A DNA stretch of 64,000 bases, taken from the NCBI RefSeq assembly GCF_001988955.1, contig NZ_CP014263.1, forward strand, positions 2,666,001 to 2,730,000. The letters are read 5' to 3'. Under the pieces are notes generated by a model, which saw nothing but the letters and a program-made list of their open reading frames with translations, searched no databases and was not told where the DNA came from. Shown here piece by piece: positions 25,980 to 34,085 of the stretch (the first letter of the stretch is position 1; the number at the start of each line of letters is the position of its first letter). Made by a program: the position numbers and the translations under genes. The DNA is from Spirosoma montaniterrae. Its GTDB lineage: Bacteria; Bacteroidota; Bacteroidia; Cytophagales; Spirosomataceae.

Positions 25980-26387
25980 CTACTGTTCAAGTTGATACCA
26001 CTGCACGTTTTTCAGGGGTGCCCGGCGGAGCGTGTTACTGAATCGTGCGGTTTGAGGGCCGTAATACTTTTCCAGATAATCGAGTACTACTTTTTCCGAT
26101 TCGCCCAAGTCCCAGAGTTTGTGGTATTTCTGCATCCAGCGGATACGCTCCTGCCAGCCGTCGCGCGTGAATCGGTGCTGTAAAATCAGTTTGCTCGAAT
26201 GGCAGGCGGTGCATTGCGCCTTCACCAGCATCAGGTTAGTATCGTCGACCAGCCCGGTTTCGGCGTCAACTTTCAGCGTATCGGCCACTGTTGCCCAACC
26301 GTTCGGCGCGGGCCGTTTGCCCGTTCGGAAGCCGACTAATGCTACAAACAAAACCGCCGTGAGAGCGAGGAGTTGAATGGGTTTCAT
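25980..26387 (-). CDS. Monohaem cytochrome c, SorB-like
   Basis: This 135-residue protein has a signal or anchor segment (LLALTAVLFVALVGF) and one haem-binding site CTACH (residues 59-63), with a plausible axial Met in IRWMQKYH. It lies 13 bp after sorA and 15 bp before the monooxygenase on the same strand. In SorAB-type sulfite dehydrogenases a small cytochrome c accepts electrons from the molybdenum subunit; that role is inferred from position. It would act in the periplasm and pass electrons to a terminal oxidase. Confidence 0.82.
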   Translation of the reverse strand: MKPIQLLALTAVLFVALVGFRTGKRPAPNGWATVADTLKVDAETGLVDDTNLMLVKAQCTACHSSKLILQHRFTRDGWQERIRWMQKYHKLWDLGESEKVVLDYLEKYYGPQTARFSNTLRRAPLKNVQWYQLEQ

Positions 26388-26400
26388 CCTTCTTTTTTCT

Positions 26401-27636
26401 TTATACCGCCTTTATAGCAATGCGATGGCAGGCATTGTTGAGATAACCACCGGGGTTCCACTGGGGAATCACCATCGGCTGCGACACGCCGGCATCGTCG
26501 GTGGCGCGTACCCAGACTTCGTAGTAGCCCGCTTTTGGAAACGCGATTTCAGTTTGCCAGTGCTGCCAGGCGAGCCGGTTTTTGGGAGCCTGCAACTTGC
26601 ACGGTTGCCAGGTTGCCCCGTAGTCAATCGACGTGTGTACGTTTGCCACGGCGCGGTCGCCCGCCCACGCATGACCACGCAGAGCCAGCTTCGTTTTCAG
26701 ATCGAACATGGCTCCGCTCTGAGGGTACGTAATCAGTGATTTGACGGGCATCGACTCGATGATGCGGAAATTTTCGGGCGTTTCGGCAATCTTTTCGCCG
26801 GGCTGAACGGGCCGGACCGGCATTCGGTAACTGTGGCCTTCCATTTTGGCTCCGTCATGCTCTTTGTTGCGCACCGCAATGGTATGCAGCCACTTACCCG
26901 ACACCGACGCAGGCCACCCACCCACTACCAATCGCAGCGGGTAGCCATGCACGAGTGGAATATCATTGCCATTCACAGCCCAGGCCAGCAACGTTTCGTT
27001 TTCGAGAGCTTTCTTTATCGGTACTCCGCGCGAGATCGCCACTTTGGCCGGGTCCTGGCTCAGATGCAGGTCTTTGCCGTAATAACCAATGTACACGGCG
27101 TCGTCTTTCAGGCCCACGTCGGCCAGCACGTCTTTTAGCCGCACGCCCATCCACTCGGCGCAGCTAACGGCTCCCTGATCCCAGGGGTTGCCAGATGTCT
27201 GCGGCTCAAACCCCGACCGTCCATTACCGCCACATTCCAGCACTACCTGATACGTATAGGATTTAAACCGCTTCTTCAGTTCGGTCAGGGTATAGGTTTT
27301 TGGTGCTTTTACCGATTCACCGTTGATCGTCAGTGTCCAGGCGTTTGGGTCGATTGGCTGCGATGGCAGAAGGCCGTTGTTCCGAATAAACATTTTCTCA
27401 ACGGGCGTAATGGCATCGTCGAGCCGGTGAATGGGCGTTTCCACGTTCCAGGGTTTATCGCCCAGCACCTTCATGTCGGGGATTTTACCCTTCATCGGAT
27501 CAATGTCGAAACCCAGCGGCACGTAGTTCGGCGGCATGTGTTCGGCGAAAACAACTTCCGCGCCAACCATTGCCGCAAGTGCAGCCAAAGCACTTTTCCG
27601 CAAAAATCCCCGCCGGTTATGCAAATCGTTTTTCAT
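26401..27636 (-). CDS. Sulfite oxidase-type molybdopterin oxidoreductase (SorA-like)
   Basis: The ATG at 27636 gives 411 residues with a twin-arginine leader (NRRGFLRKSALAALAAMVGA), so it is exported folded. The Mo-binding domain carries the ligand Cys135 in VVLECGGNGRSGF, plus VPLVHGYPLRLVVGGWPA and the GKWL motif. The C-terminal Mo-co dimerisation domain starts near residue 290. Enzymes of this class oxidise sulfite to sulfate; SoxC-like thiosulfate enzymes are a less likely alternative since no sox genes are near. The cytochrome gene follows directly, consistent with a SorAB pair. Confidence 0.9.
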   Translation of the reverse strand: MKNDLHNRRGFLRKSALAALAAMVGAEVVFAEHMPPNYVPLGFDIDPMKGKIPDMKVLGDKPWNVETPIHRLDDAITPVEKMFIRNNGLLPSQPIDPNAWTLTINGESVKAPKTYTLTELKKRFKSYTYQVVLECGGNGRSGFEPQTSGNPWDQGAVSCAEWMGVRLKDVLADVGLKDDAVYIGYYGKDLHLSQDPAKVAISRGVPIKKALENETLLAWAVNGNDIPLVHGYPLRLVVGGWPASVSGKWLHTIAVRNKEHDGAKMEGHSYRMPVRPVQPGEKIAETPENFRIIESMPVKSLITYPQSGAMFDLKTKLALRGHAWAGDRAVANVHTSIDYGATWQPCKLQAPKNRLAWQHWQTEIAFPKAGYYEVWVRATDDAGVSQPMVIPQWNPGGYLNNACHRIAIKAV

Positions 27637-27639
27637 ATA

Positions 27640-27727
27640 GTAACGCGGGTGGAAACCCGCATGGTGTAGTAAGGCGGGTAAAAACCCGCACTCTGAGTTT
27701 ATCACTGCGGGTTTCCACCCGCCTTAC
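27640..27727. repeat. Family E palindrome (E2) supplying the yeiH stop
   Basis: Three related arms (GTAACGCGGGTGGAAACCCG, GTAAGGCGGGTAAAAACCCG, and the complement GCGGGTTTCCACCCGCCTTA) at 27640, 27668 and 27706. The TAA stop of the upstream minus-strand gene (27724-27726) is in the right arm, and the left arm begins 4 bp before the sorA start codon. Confidence 0.85.
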
Positions 27728-28641
27728 ACATACATCACAAATAACAACGCCGAGATGCTGACCACAACCCAGAGTAGTACGGCTTGCAAAAGTACAGCCC
27801 CGCCCACGGCTTTCAGCGAGCTGAGTGACAAATTGGAACCAATCAAAAACAAACTTACTACCATTGTCTGCTTGGCCGCTGTGTATAGAGGTTTCGCGAG
27901 TGGCTGTATCGCCGGTACGAAACTATACAGACACGACGCCAGCACAAACCCCACAATAAACATCGGAATCTTAAACGATTCGCGGTTTTCGGCAAATCCC
28001 ACCACCAATAGCAACGACACCGGAATAATCCAGAGTATCCGCAGCATTTTGGTAATCGACGCTACGTGCAGGGCTGTATCGCCATACCGCGCCGACGCGC
28101 CCACCACCGAGCTTGTATCGTGAATGGCAATGGCTGCCCACGTTCCAAACTGCTCTTGCGTTAAACCGAGTGCATGTCCCATCGCCGGAAATACGAACAG
28201 GGCCACGGCATTAAGCAGAAATACCACGCCTGTCGCCATCGACAGTTGACTGGGGTTAGCCTTCATCACCGATCCCACGGCGGCAATGGCACTCCCCCCG
28301 CAAATGGCCGTTCCGACTGCAACCAGCAGGCCCGTGAGCCGGTCGATGCCCAGCAGCCGTCCCAACAGCAGACCCAACGCCAGCACGCTCAGCACAAAGA
28401 TGGTAGTGGTGCCGATATTAGCCTGCCCTGCTTTGATAAGTACATGCATATTGATGCCAAAACCCAACCCAATTACCGATGCTTTCAGCAGATAACCGCC
28501 CCACCGACCCGCCTGCTCCTTAAACGGATTGCCCACTATCAGCGCGAAAGCCAGCCCCAGCAGTAAAGACCCCGATGATGTTATCACCGGCAGAAAACAC
28601 ACAACCGCCGTGAATACATACAACGCTTTTTTGCCATTCAT
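27724..28641 (-). CDS. YeiH-family putative sulfate exporter (UPF0324)
   Basis: This 305-residue protein has about ten membrane helices and the conserved family blocks VGTAICGGSAIAAV (near residue 113) and WAAIAIHDTSSVVGASARYG (near 168). UPF0324 members are annotated as putative sulfate exporters and often sit next to sulfite oxidation and organosulfonate genes controlled by LysR proteins. Here it lies between a LysR gene and sorA, which supports export of sulfate or sulfite. The stop is in a palindrome. Confidence 0.88.
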   Translation of the reverse strand: MNGKKALYVFTAVVCFLPVITSSGSLLLGLAFALIVGNPFKEQAGRWGGYLLKASVIGLGFGINMHVLIKAGQANIGTTTIFVLSVLALGLLLGRLLGIDRLTGLLVAVGTAICGGSAIAAVGSVMKANPSQLSMATGVVFLLNAVALFVFPAMGHALGLTQEQFGTWAAIAIHDTSSVVGASARYGDTALHVASITKMLRILWIIPVSLLLVVGFAENRESFKIPMFIVGFVLASCLYSFVPAIQPLAKPLYTAAKQTMVVSLFLIGSNLSLSSLKAVGGAVLLQAVLLWVVVSISALLFVMYV

Positions 28642-28646
28642 GCTGG

Positions 28647-28654
28647 CAAAGCTA
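28647..28654 (-). promoter_or_regulatory. Candidate -7 element for yeiH (TAGCTTTG)
   Basis: On the minus strand TAGCTTTG matches TAnnTTTG only 5 bp before the yeiH ATG. If used, the transcript would be leaderless or nearly so. A palindrome-like ATTTTTCTTAGGAAAAAT lies just upstream and could be an operator. Confidence 0.3.
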
Positions 28655-28698
28655 TTTGTCTATTTTTCCTAAGAAAAATGATGTTTTTTGATACTCGA

Positions 28699-29595
28699 TT
28701 ACTTTTTGTTATATTGACGCATGGCAAATCGCATAAATGTGGTCGATACGCCATCGGGTTGTCCGAGCAGGTGAATAAACGAGAACTTGCGCATAATCCG
28801 AAAGCCGTTGATTGGTAGAATCGTTAGTTCACCGTAGGCAATCTCCTTCTGAATAGCCCGGATCGACACAAACGAAACGGAGTTGGAATTTTCTAAAAAC
28901 GACTTAATGCTCTCAGTACTACCCAAATGCATAATAACGGGCAACGACGACAGCTTTACGTTCTGCTCTTTCAATGCACTTTCCAGCACCTCGAGCGTAC
29001 CCGACCCACGTTCGCGCAGTACGAGTGGCATAGTAGCTAAATCACTCAAATTAACCTGACTTTTTCGGGCAAACTGACTCTTACTGTTCGTGACCAGTAC
29101 CAGTTCGTCGGACGTGAAATCGACGTATTTGAGACCGGGGTGATGGCGTTTACCTTCCACAATACCCAAACTAATGGATTTGGACAAAACTGAATTTTCA
29201 ATAATCTCAGAGTTTCCGTTGAGCAGACTGAGTTGAATCTGCGGAAATTTTTCATGGAATGACGCCAGAACCGGCGAAATCAGGTACTGTGCGATGGTAG
29301 TGCTGGCCCCCAGCCGAAACTCGCCCGACAGTTGGTCGCGCATGGCTCCTAATTCAAATTGAATACCCTGGTATAACGTAAAAATCTCATTGGCGTACCG
29401 CAGCACAACGGCCCCTTCGGGCGTGGTGAGAATGGTGTTGCCTTTCCGGTCGAACAGGCGGGCACCAAGCAGGTCTTCCAAATTTTTAATTTGCTTGGTA
29501 ACTGCCGGCTGACTCAGCGATAACTCGGCGGCTGCTCTGGTAAAGCTTTGATTACGGGCTACGGCGGCAAACACTTTGAGCCGAAAATCTTCCAT
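28699..29595 (-). CDS. LysR-family transcriptional regulator
   Basis: The ATG at 29595 gives 298 residues starting MEDFRLKVFAAVARNQSFTR; the longer frame adds 18 hydrophobic residues and is unlikely. The N-terminal winged HTH is AAAELSLSQPAVTKQIKNLE (about 18-38), and the effector domain starts near 90 (LRLGAST-like, GEFRLGASTTIAQYLISPVL). It resembles CysB/Cbl-like and YeiE-like regulators by context. Placed before yeiH-sorA-sorB-monooxygenase and divergent from the TonB receptor, it is the likely activator of this locus. Confidence 0.9.
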   Translation of the reverse strand: MEDFRLKVFAAVARNQSFTRAAAELSLSQPAVTKQIKNLEDLLGARLFDRKGNTILTTPEGAVVLRYANEIFTLYQGIQFELGAMRDQLSGEFRLGASTTIAQYLISPVLASFHEKFPQIQLSLLNGNSEIIENSVLSKSISLGIVEGKRHHPGLKYVDFTSDELVLVTNSKSQFARKSQVNLSDLATMPLVLRERGSGTLEVLESALKEQNVKLSSLPVIMHLGSTESIKSFLENSNSVSFVSIRAIQKEIAYGELTILPINGFRIMRKFSFIHLLGQPDGVSTTFMRFAMRQYNKK

Positions 29596-29934
29596 ACGAA
29601 TGGGGGCTAATACGTACAGCGGCAAGTAAAGCAAAAACAGAGTAATCACATAACTTTTGGTAATACTTTATAAAAAACTGTGATTTCTCTTTTCATAAAG
29701 CTGATGCTTTCTTTGTTCAAATTTTTGTTGGAATTGTTTTACTTTTGCCACCCGCTCGTATGCCACCATCGGTACTATGTCTGCTAATTTTTCTGCTTGC
29801 AGTAGTAGAATTTGCAGCATTGGCTGTATGTTTGCAAAAATCTACCAATTCAATAGAATAAGTACTATACTCTATCTAACACCGGGAGAATAGTACACAC
29901 GTCGTTCTTTTTTCACATACCCACTTCGCTGTTT
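29596..29934. promoter_or_regulatory. Divergent LysR/TonB-receptor promoter region
   Basis: This 339-bp AT-rich gap has no gene. TACTTTTG at 29740-29747 matches the -7 consensus for the TonB-receptor direction, with TTTG at 29712-29715 as a somewhat distant -33. ATAACTTTTGGTAATACTTT near 29650-29670 contains T-N11-A-like spacing that LysR proteins can bind. There is no palindrome of the families seen elsewhere. Confidence 0.4.
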
Positions 29935-32832
29935 ATGAGGCACATTTTTCTAACAACCTGGCTCGCCGTACTTTGTCTGACTCAAACATTCGCTCAAACC
30001 GTGCTGACCGGCACTGTCACAGAAGTTGGCACTAACAGCCCCATTCCGGGCGTGAACATCACAGTAAAAGGCACTAACATCGGTACAGCCACCAACCGTG
30101 ACGGTAAATACCAGCTTGCCGTTCCGGGTCCCTTTCCGCTCACGCTCGTGGCCTCGTTTGTAGGCTATGCCCGGCAGGAAATTGTGGTCAATAACGGCAC
30201 CAGCGTCCTGAATTTCAGTTTGGCCGAATCGGCAATTGTGGCCGATGAGGTAGTGGTATCGGCCAGCCGGGTCGAAGAAAGCATCACCAAAGCCGCCGTG
30301 ACCGTTGAGCGGCTCGGTGCCCGCCAGTTTGCCAACTCCCCGGCAGCCAACCCCTTCGATGCCCTCCAGAACCTCAAAGGCGTCGACCTGCTCACCCAGA
30401 GCCTGACCTTCAAATCGGTAAACCTGCGCGGTTTTGGGGCTAATAACAACAACCGCTTCGTGCAACTCACCGATGGCATGGACAATCGCTCGCCGGGCTT
30501 AGGCTTCGGTTTTGGCAACGTGGCGGGCATTTCCGACCTCGACATCGAAAGCATCGAACTGATTCCGGGGGCGTCGTCGGCGTTGTACGGGCCAGATGCG
30601 TTGCAGGGGCTGATGCTGACCACCAGCAAGAATCCATTCACATACCAGGGGTTGAGCGCACAGGTAAAAGTTGGTGCCAACAACGTTGGCAAAGCTAACT
30701 TCGGTCCCAAAGGCTACTACGACGTAGCGATTCGGTACGCTAAACAATTCGGTACACGCTTTGCGTTTAAAGTGAATTTTCAGCGGCTCGATGGCACTGA
30801 TTTTATTGCCGATGATTATAACGACCGTTCGACAAGTGCCAGAACCAATTTCTGGGCCGTCGACCCGAACCGGGGGAATGTGGCAACGGGTGTCGGCTAC
30901 GTGCCGAACAGCAACCGCAACGCCAATTTCGAATACGACGGGGTGAATATCTACGGCGATGACATCAACGCGGGCGGGGCGTTCCGGTTTCCGGCCAACT
31001 TCACCAATGCGGCCCTGCAAAATCGCTTGGTAACCCGCACGGGATACACCGAACTCGACGTACTGGGTAATAATGGTAAGGTGTTTAACAACCGCGCCAA
31101 CGTCTCGCTGCATTACAAACTGGGCCGCAATGTAGAAGCGTCGCTCGGTTGGTATTACGGCAACGGAAACCTCATCCGTACTGCCGGTTTCCGTGAATAT
31201 TTCCCGAACTACATCCGGCATCAGTTCCGGGCCGAAATCAAAGGCGAAAACTTTTTTGTGCGGGCTTACACCACACGCCAGAATGCCGAAGGCTGGAACA
31301 TCGGGCAAACGGCTGCGGCTATCAACAACGCCTGGAAACCCCTCGGAACGGCCACGACGGGTTGGGCAGGTGATTTTGCAGCCGCTTTTGCCGCTAACGG
31401 TGGGCAACTCGAAGCCGCTCGCCAAGCTGCCAATCAGGGGCGTTTCATGCCCGGTTCGAGCCAGTTTAACGATATTCGCGACCAGTTGGCGAACACGTAT
31501 AATAACGTGCGAATTGCCAGTTTAGGCCGGAATGGGGTGCGTTTCAAAGACAATTCGACTATGAACCACTTCGAGGGAATGTACAATTTCACGAAGCATA
31601 TTAAAATAGCTGAGTTGATTGTGGGTGGTAGTTTCCGCCGATTCCTCCTTGCTACAGGCGGCACGGCCTTACCGCTCAATGCCGATGGTTCGGAATACAC
31701 CATCAACGAATACGGAGCGTATGCGCAGTTGTCGAAGGAGTTCCGCTTAGGGTCGATTGGTCTGACCCGTCAGCCCATCACGTTCAAACCGACAGTAGCC
31801 GTTCGATACGACAAGAACCAGTATTTTCAGGGTGGTTTCACCCCACGCGCATCGGGTGTGCTGAGTGTTGGGCCACACAACTTCCGGGGATCGTGGCAGT
31901 CGGCATTCCGTAACCCCTCGCCGGGGCAGTTGTTCGCCGTGCCACCGACCGGGCAGGGTGGCGAAGTAGGTGGTTCGAGTGTTGCCGCCGACCGCGCCGG
32001 GCTGAACACCAACCGCGCCTTTTTGGGTGCCGATGTGAACGACTACGTAGCCGGACGCATCACTGCCGACCAGCTAACGGCCCGCGCCTACGACCCATCT
32101 CGTTTTACAACCGAAAAAATCAATACCTGGGAAGTAGGCTATAAGACGCTGATTAATAACAAGTTGTTTATCGATGGCTTTTACTTTCATAGCCGCTACA
32201 CCGATTTTATTGCGGCCCAGAGTTTCTTCCAGTTGCTGACGCCGGGCGGTGGTCCCGATGCGTTCCGAACGCCGTCGAACTACCGCACGTTGCAGGTTAA
32301 CTTCAATAACTTCAACGAGATATTTGTAAACGGCTGGGGCTTTGGTGCCGAATATGTGCTGGGTCGGGGCTTCGCGCTGAGTGGCAACTACGCCCGGCAG
32401 GTGGGTAGCATCACGCTCCGCGACGCGCAGGGCAACGTGCGCAACAACCGCGCTGGCGAACCCATCGTGAACCGGCGCATGAGCGACCCCGACGTGGCTC
32501 AACTGGGCCGTAACTTCTTTATCTCGCCCGAAAATCGCTACAACATCAGTCTTGCCAACCCACGCATCAACGGCGGCAATCTCGGCTTCAACATTACCTA
32601 CCGATGGACCGACAAGATGTGGGTAGAACAGGGTACCACAGCGGGTGACATCTGGCTACCAAGCTGGACATCGCTCGACGCGCAGGTGAGCTATCGTCTG
32701 CCAGTCGCCAAATCGGTTGTAAAATTCGGTGGAGCTAACATCCTGAATAAGTACTATTCGCAGGGCTACGGCCTGGCTCAGATTGGCGGATTGTATTACG
32801 TAGCCCTGACGTTTGATGAGTTATTCCGTTAA
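29935..32832 (+). CDS. TonB-dependent outer-membrane receptor
   Basis: This 965-residue receptor has a signal peptide ending TFAQ (about residue 21), a carboxypeptidase-like regulatory domain (VLTGTVTEVGTNSPIPGVNI, about 23-100), a plug domain (EVVVSASRVEESITKAAVTV onward, with NLRGFGANNNNRF and IELIPGASSALYGPDALQG) and a long beta barrel ending in ALTFDELFR. No SusD gene follows, so it is more like a classical TonB receptor than a SusC/SusD pair. The divergent LysR gene suggests it is part of the sulfur locus and imports its substrate, but this is inference. Its stop lies in a short tandem repeat before a strong terminator. Confidence 0.9.
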   Translation: MRHIFLTTWLAVLCLTQTFAQTVLTGTVTEVGTNSPIPGVNITVKGTNIGTATNRDGKYQLAVPGPFPLTLVASFVGYARQEIVVNNGTSVLNFSLAESAIVADEVVVSASRVEESITKAAVTVERLGARQFANSPAANPFDALQNLKGVDLLTQSLTFKSVNLRGFGANNNNRFVQLTDGMDNRSPGLGFGFGNVAGISDLDIESIELIPGASSALYGPDALQGLMLTTSKNPFTYQGLSAQVKVGANNVGKANFGPKGYYDVAIRYAKQFGTRFAFKVNFQRLDGTDFIADDYNDRSTSARTNFWAVDPNRGNVATGVGYVPNSNRNANFEYDGVNIYGDDINAGGAFRFPANFTNAALQNRLVTRTGYTELDVLGNNGKVFNNRANVSLHYKLGRNVEASLGWYYGNGNLIRTAGFREYFPNYIRHQFRAEIKGENFFVRAYTTRQNAEGWNIGQTAAAINNAWKPLGTATTGWAGDFAAAFAANGGQLEAARQAANQGRFMPGSSQFNDIRDQLANTYNNVRIASLGRNGVRFKDNSTMNHFEGMYNFTKHIKIAELIVGGSFRRFLLATGGTALPLNADGSEYTINEYGAYAQLSKEFRLGSIGLTRQPITFKPTVAVRYDKNQYFQGGFTPRASGVLSVGPHNFRGSWQSAFRNPSPGQLFAVPPTGQGGEVGGSSVAADRAGLNTNRAFLGADVNDYVAGRITADQLTARAYDPSRFTTEKINTWEVGYKTLINNKLFIDGFYFHSRYTDFIAAQSFFQLLTPGGGPDAFRTPSNYRTLQVNFNNFNEIFVNGWGFGAEYVLGRGFALSGNYARQVGSITLRDAQGNVRNNRAGEPIVNRRMSDPDVAQLGRNFFISPENRYNISLANPRINGGNLGFNITYRWTDKMWVEQGTTAGDIWLPSWTSLDAQVSYRLPVAKSVVKFGGANILNKYYSQGYGLAQIGGLYYVALTFDELFR

Positions 32833-32872
32833 GTTAAGTTGAGTTAAGTTAAGTTGAGTTGAGTTGAGTTGA
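32828..32872. repeat. GTTAA/GTTGA tandem repeat containing the receptor stop codon
   Basis: Nine 5-bp units alternate between GTTAA and GTTGA. The TAA at 32830-32832 in the first unit is the stop of the TonB receptor, and several in-frame and out-of-frame stops follow. Confidence 0.75.
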
Positions 32873-32884
32873 ATTCGTTTTCTC

Positions 32885-32917
32885 AGTCGCCCGGCAACGT
32901 TGTCGGGCGACTTTTTT
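32885..32917 (+). terminator. Rho-independent terminator after the TonB receptor
   Basis: A stem AGTCGCCCG / CGGGCGACT with a short loop is followed by a run of six T, 53 bp past the receptor stop. Confidence 0.9.
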
Positions 32918-32968
32918 GTGGAGTGACAATGGGCAAATCCGTGCGTCTAAGTTGCATTTTAACTATCA

Positions 32969-33952
32969 ATGCCCACCCAGCCCGACAATCCACACGACCG
33001 ATTTTTTAAGGCAACATTTTCGCAGCCACTCATTTTTGCCGATTTCGCGCAGGCGTTCATGCCCCGCGACGTGTTTGAACGACTCGATCTTGGCACACTT
33101 GTTCGGGAAACCGATTCGTTTATCGATGAGCAACTAAGCGAACATTTTGCCGATCTGCTCTTTTCGGTACAGTACGGCAAAAAGCCTCTGCGTATTGCTC
33201 TGCTGCTCGAACACAAAAGTTACCCGGTCAGGTATCCGCATTTGCAGCTAAATCAATACCTGCTCAATTACTGGACGCACCAGATACGGCAGAAACAACG
33301 CCCCGTGCCAATTATTCCGATTGTTGTTTATCACGGTAGAACCCGCTGGAATCAACGACCGTTTGCCGCTTATTTTACCGAAGCTGATACTTCCTTACAT
33401 CGATTTCTACCCGCATTCGATTATCTACTGTTCGATTTGTCGACCGTTCAGACAGGCGATTTGATGCCGCTCAAAACGAGTTTCGGGAAGCTTACGGCTA
33501 AGTTATTGAAAAACATTCGGCACAAGCACGCACTCCAGCGTATGTTTGTCGAGTATGCTTCTTTGATTCGGCAATTACTGGATGAACCGGAAGGGCAGCA
33601 ATTTCTGGGAACGGCGTACATCTACATGAGCTGGTCGTCGGGCTTGACAACCCCGGAAATCGTGCATATTTTTGGTCAGGTTTCGTATCACGCAAAAGAT
33701 ATAGCTATGTCGGCAGCAGAAATTTTAATTCAGGAAGGGTTAAAAAAAGGCATTCAACGAGGCATCGAAGAAGGTCGCCAAATAGGCATACAACTTGGCA
33801 AACAGGAAGGTGTTCAGAGCATGCTCGTGCAAACAGTGCAAGCGATGCTGAAACTCAACATGGACATTCACACCATCGCGGTGGTGGTAGGTCGACCGGA
33901 AGCCGAAGTAGAAACGATTATTGCGGATATTACCCGTTCGGGCGAGTCTTAG
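32969..33952 (+). CDS. Rpn family recombination-promoting nuclease / putative transposase
   Basis: This 327-residue protein matches the Rpn/YhgA-like PD-(D/E)XK family: HDRFFKATFSQPLIFADFAQ at the N-terminus, the active-site pair ADLLFSV and LLLEHKS (Asp and Glu-x-Lys), and PIIPIVVYHG. The C-terminal part (from about residue 250) has glycine-spaced repeats such as GIQRGIEEGRQIGIQLGKQ. Rpn proteins are DNA endonucleases reported to promote RecA-independent recombination in E. coli. It is a single gene between two terminators, with no flanking inverted repeats, so it is not itself an insertion sequence. Confidence 0.88.
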   Translation: MPTQPDNPHDRFFKATFSQPLIFADFAQAFMPRDVFERLDLGTLVRETDSFIDEQLSEHFADLLFSVQYGKKPLRIALLLEHKSYPVRYPHLQLNQYLLNYWTHQIRQKQRPVPIIPIVVYHGRTRWNQRPFAAYFTEADTSLHRFLPAFDYLLFDLSTVQTGDLMPLKTSFGKLTAKLLKNIRHKHALQRMFVEYASLIRQLLDEPEGQQFLGTAYIYMSWSSGLTTPEIVHIFGQVSYHAKDIAMSAAEILIQEGLKKGIQRGIEEGRQIGIQLGKQEGVQSMLVQTVQAMLKLNMDIHTIAVVVGRPEAEVETIIADITRSGES

Positions 33953-33980
33953 ATTCCTTCAGCCTTTTCGTCTTTTATAC

Positions 33981-34009
33981 AAGCGAACCCGGCAGGTTCG
34001 CTTTTTTGT
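33981..34009 (+). terminator. Rho-independent terminator after the Rpn gene
   Basis: A perfect 9-bp stem AAGCGAACC / GGTTCGCTT with a 5-nt loop runs into six T, about 30 bp past the stop codon. Confidence 0.88.
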
Positions 34010-34045
34010 TAGCTACTGAACAGGAATCTTGATCGACTCAAACCG

Positions 34046-34072
34046 TTGGGCCGTGCGGTTACTGTATCTTTG
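34046..34072 (+). promoter_or_regulatory. Candidate ileS promoter
   Basis: TATCTTTG at 34065-34072 matches the TAnnTTTG -7 consensus, with TTG at 34046-34048 as a possible -33 element (16-bp spacing). It lies just before the ATG at 34086 and argues for that start over the upstream one at 34029. Confidence 0.4.
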
Positions 34073-34085
34073 CCGAAATTTTCTA

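Noticed and set aside
30499..31425. 308-codon minus-strand frame inside the TonB receptor
   Set aside because: Antisense shadow of conserved barrel sequence; no recognisable protein features.
29935..32832. TonB receptor as SusC of a polysaccharide locus
   Set aside because: No SusD gene or glycan enzymes follow; a terminator comes directly after it.
32969..33952. Rpn-type gene as an active insertion sequence or as the mover of the palindromes
   Set aside because: No terminal inverted repeats or target duplication around it, and no REP-associated tyrosine transposase (Y1) was seen in the window. A link to the palindromes would be speculation.
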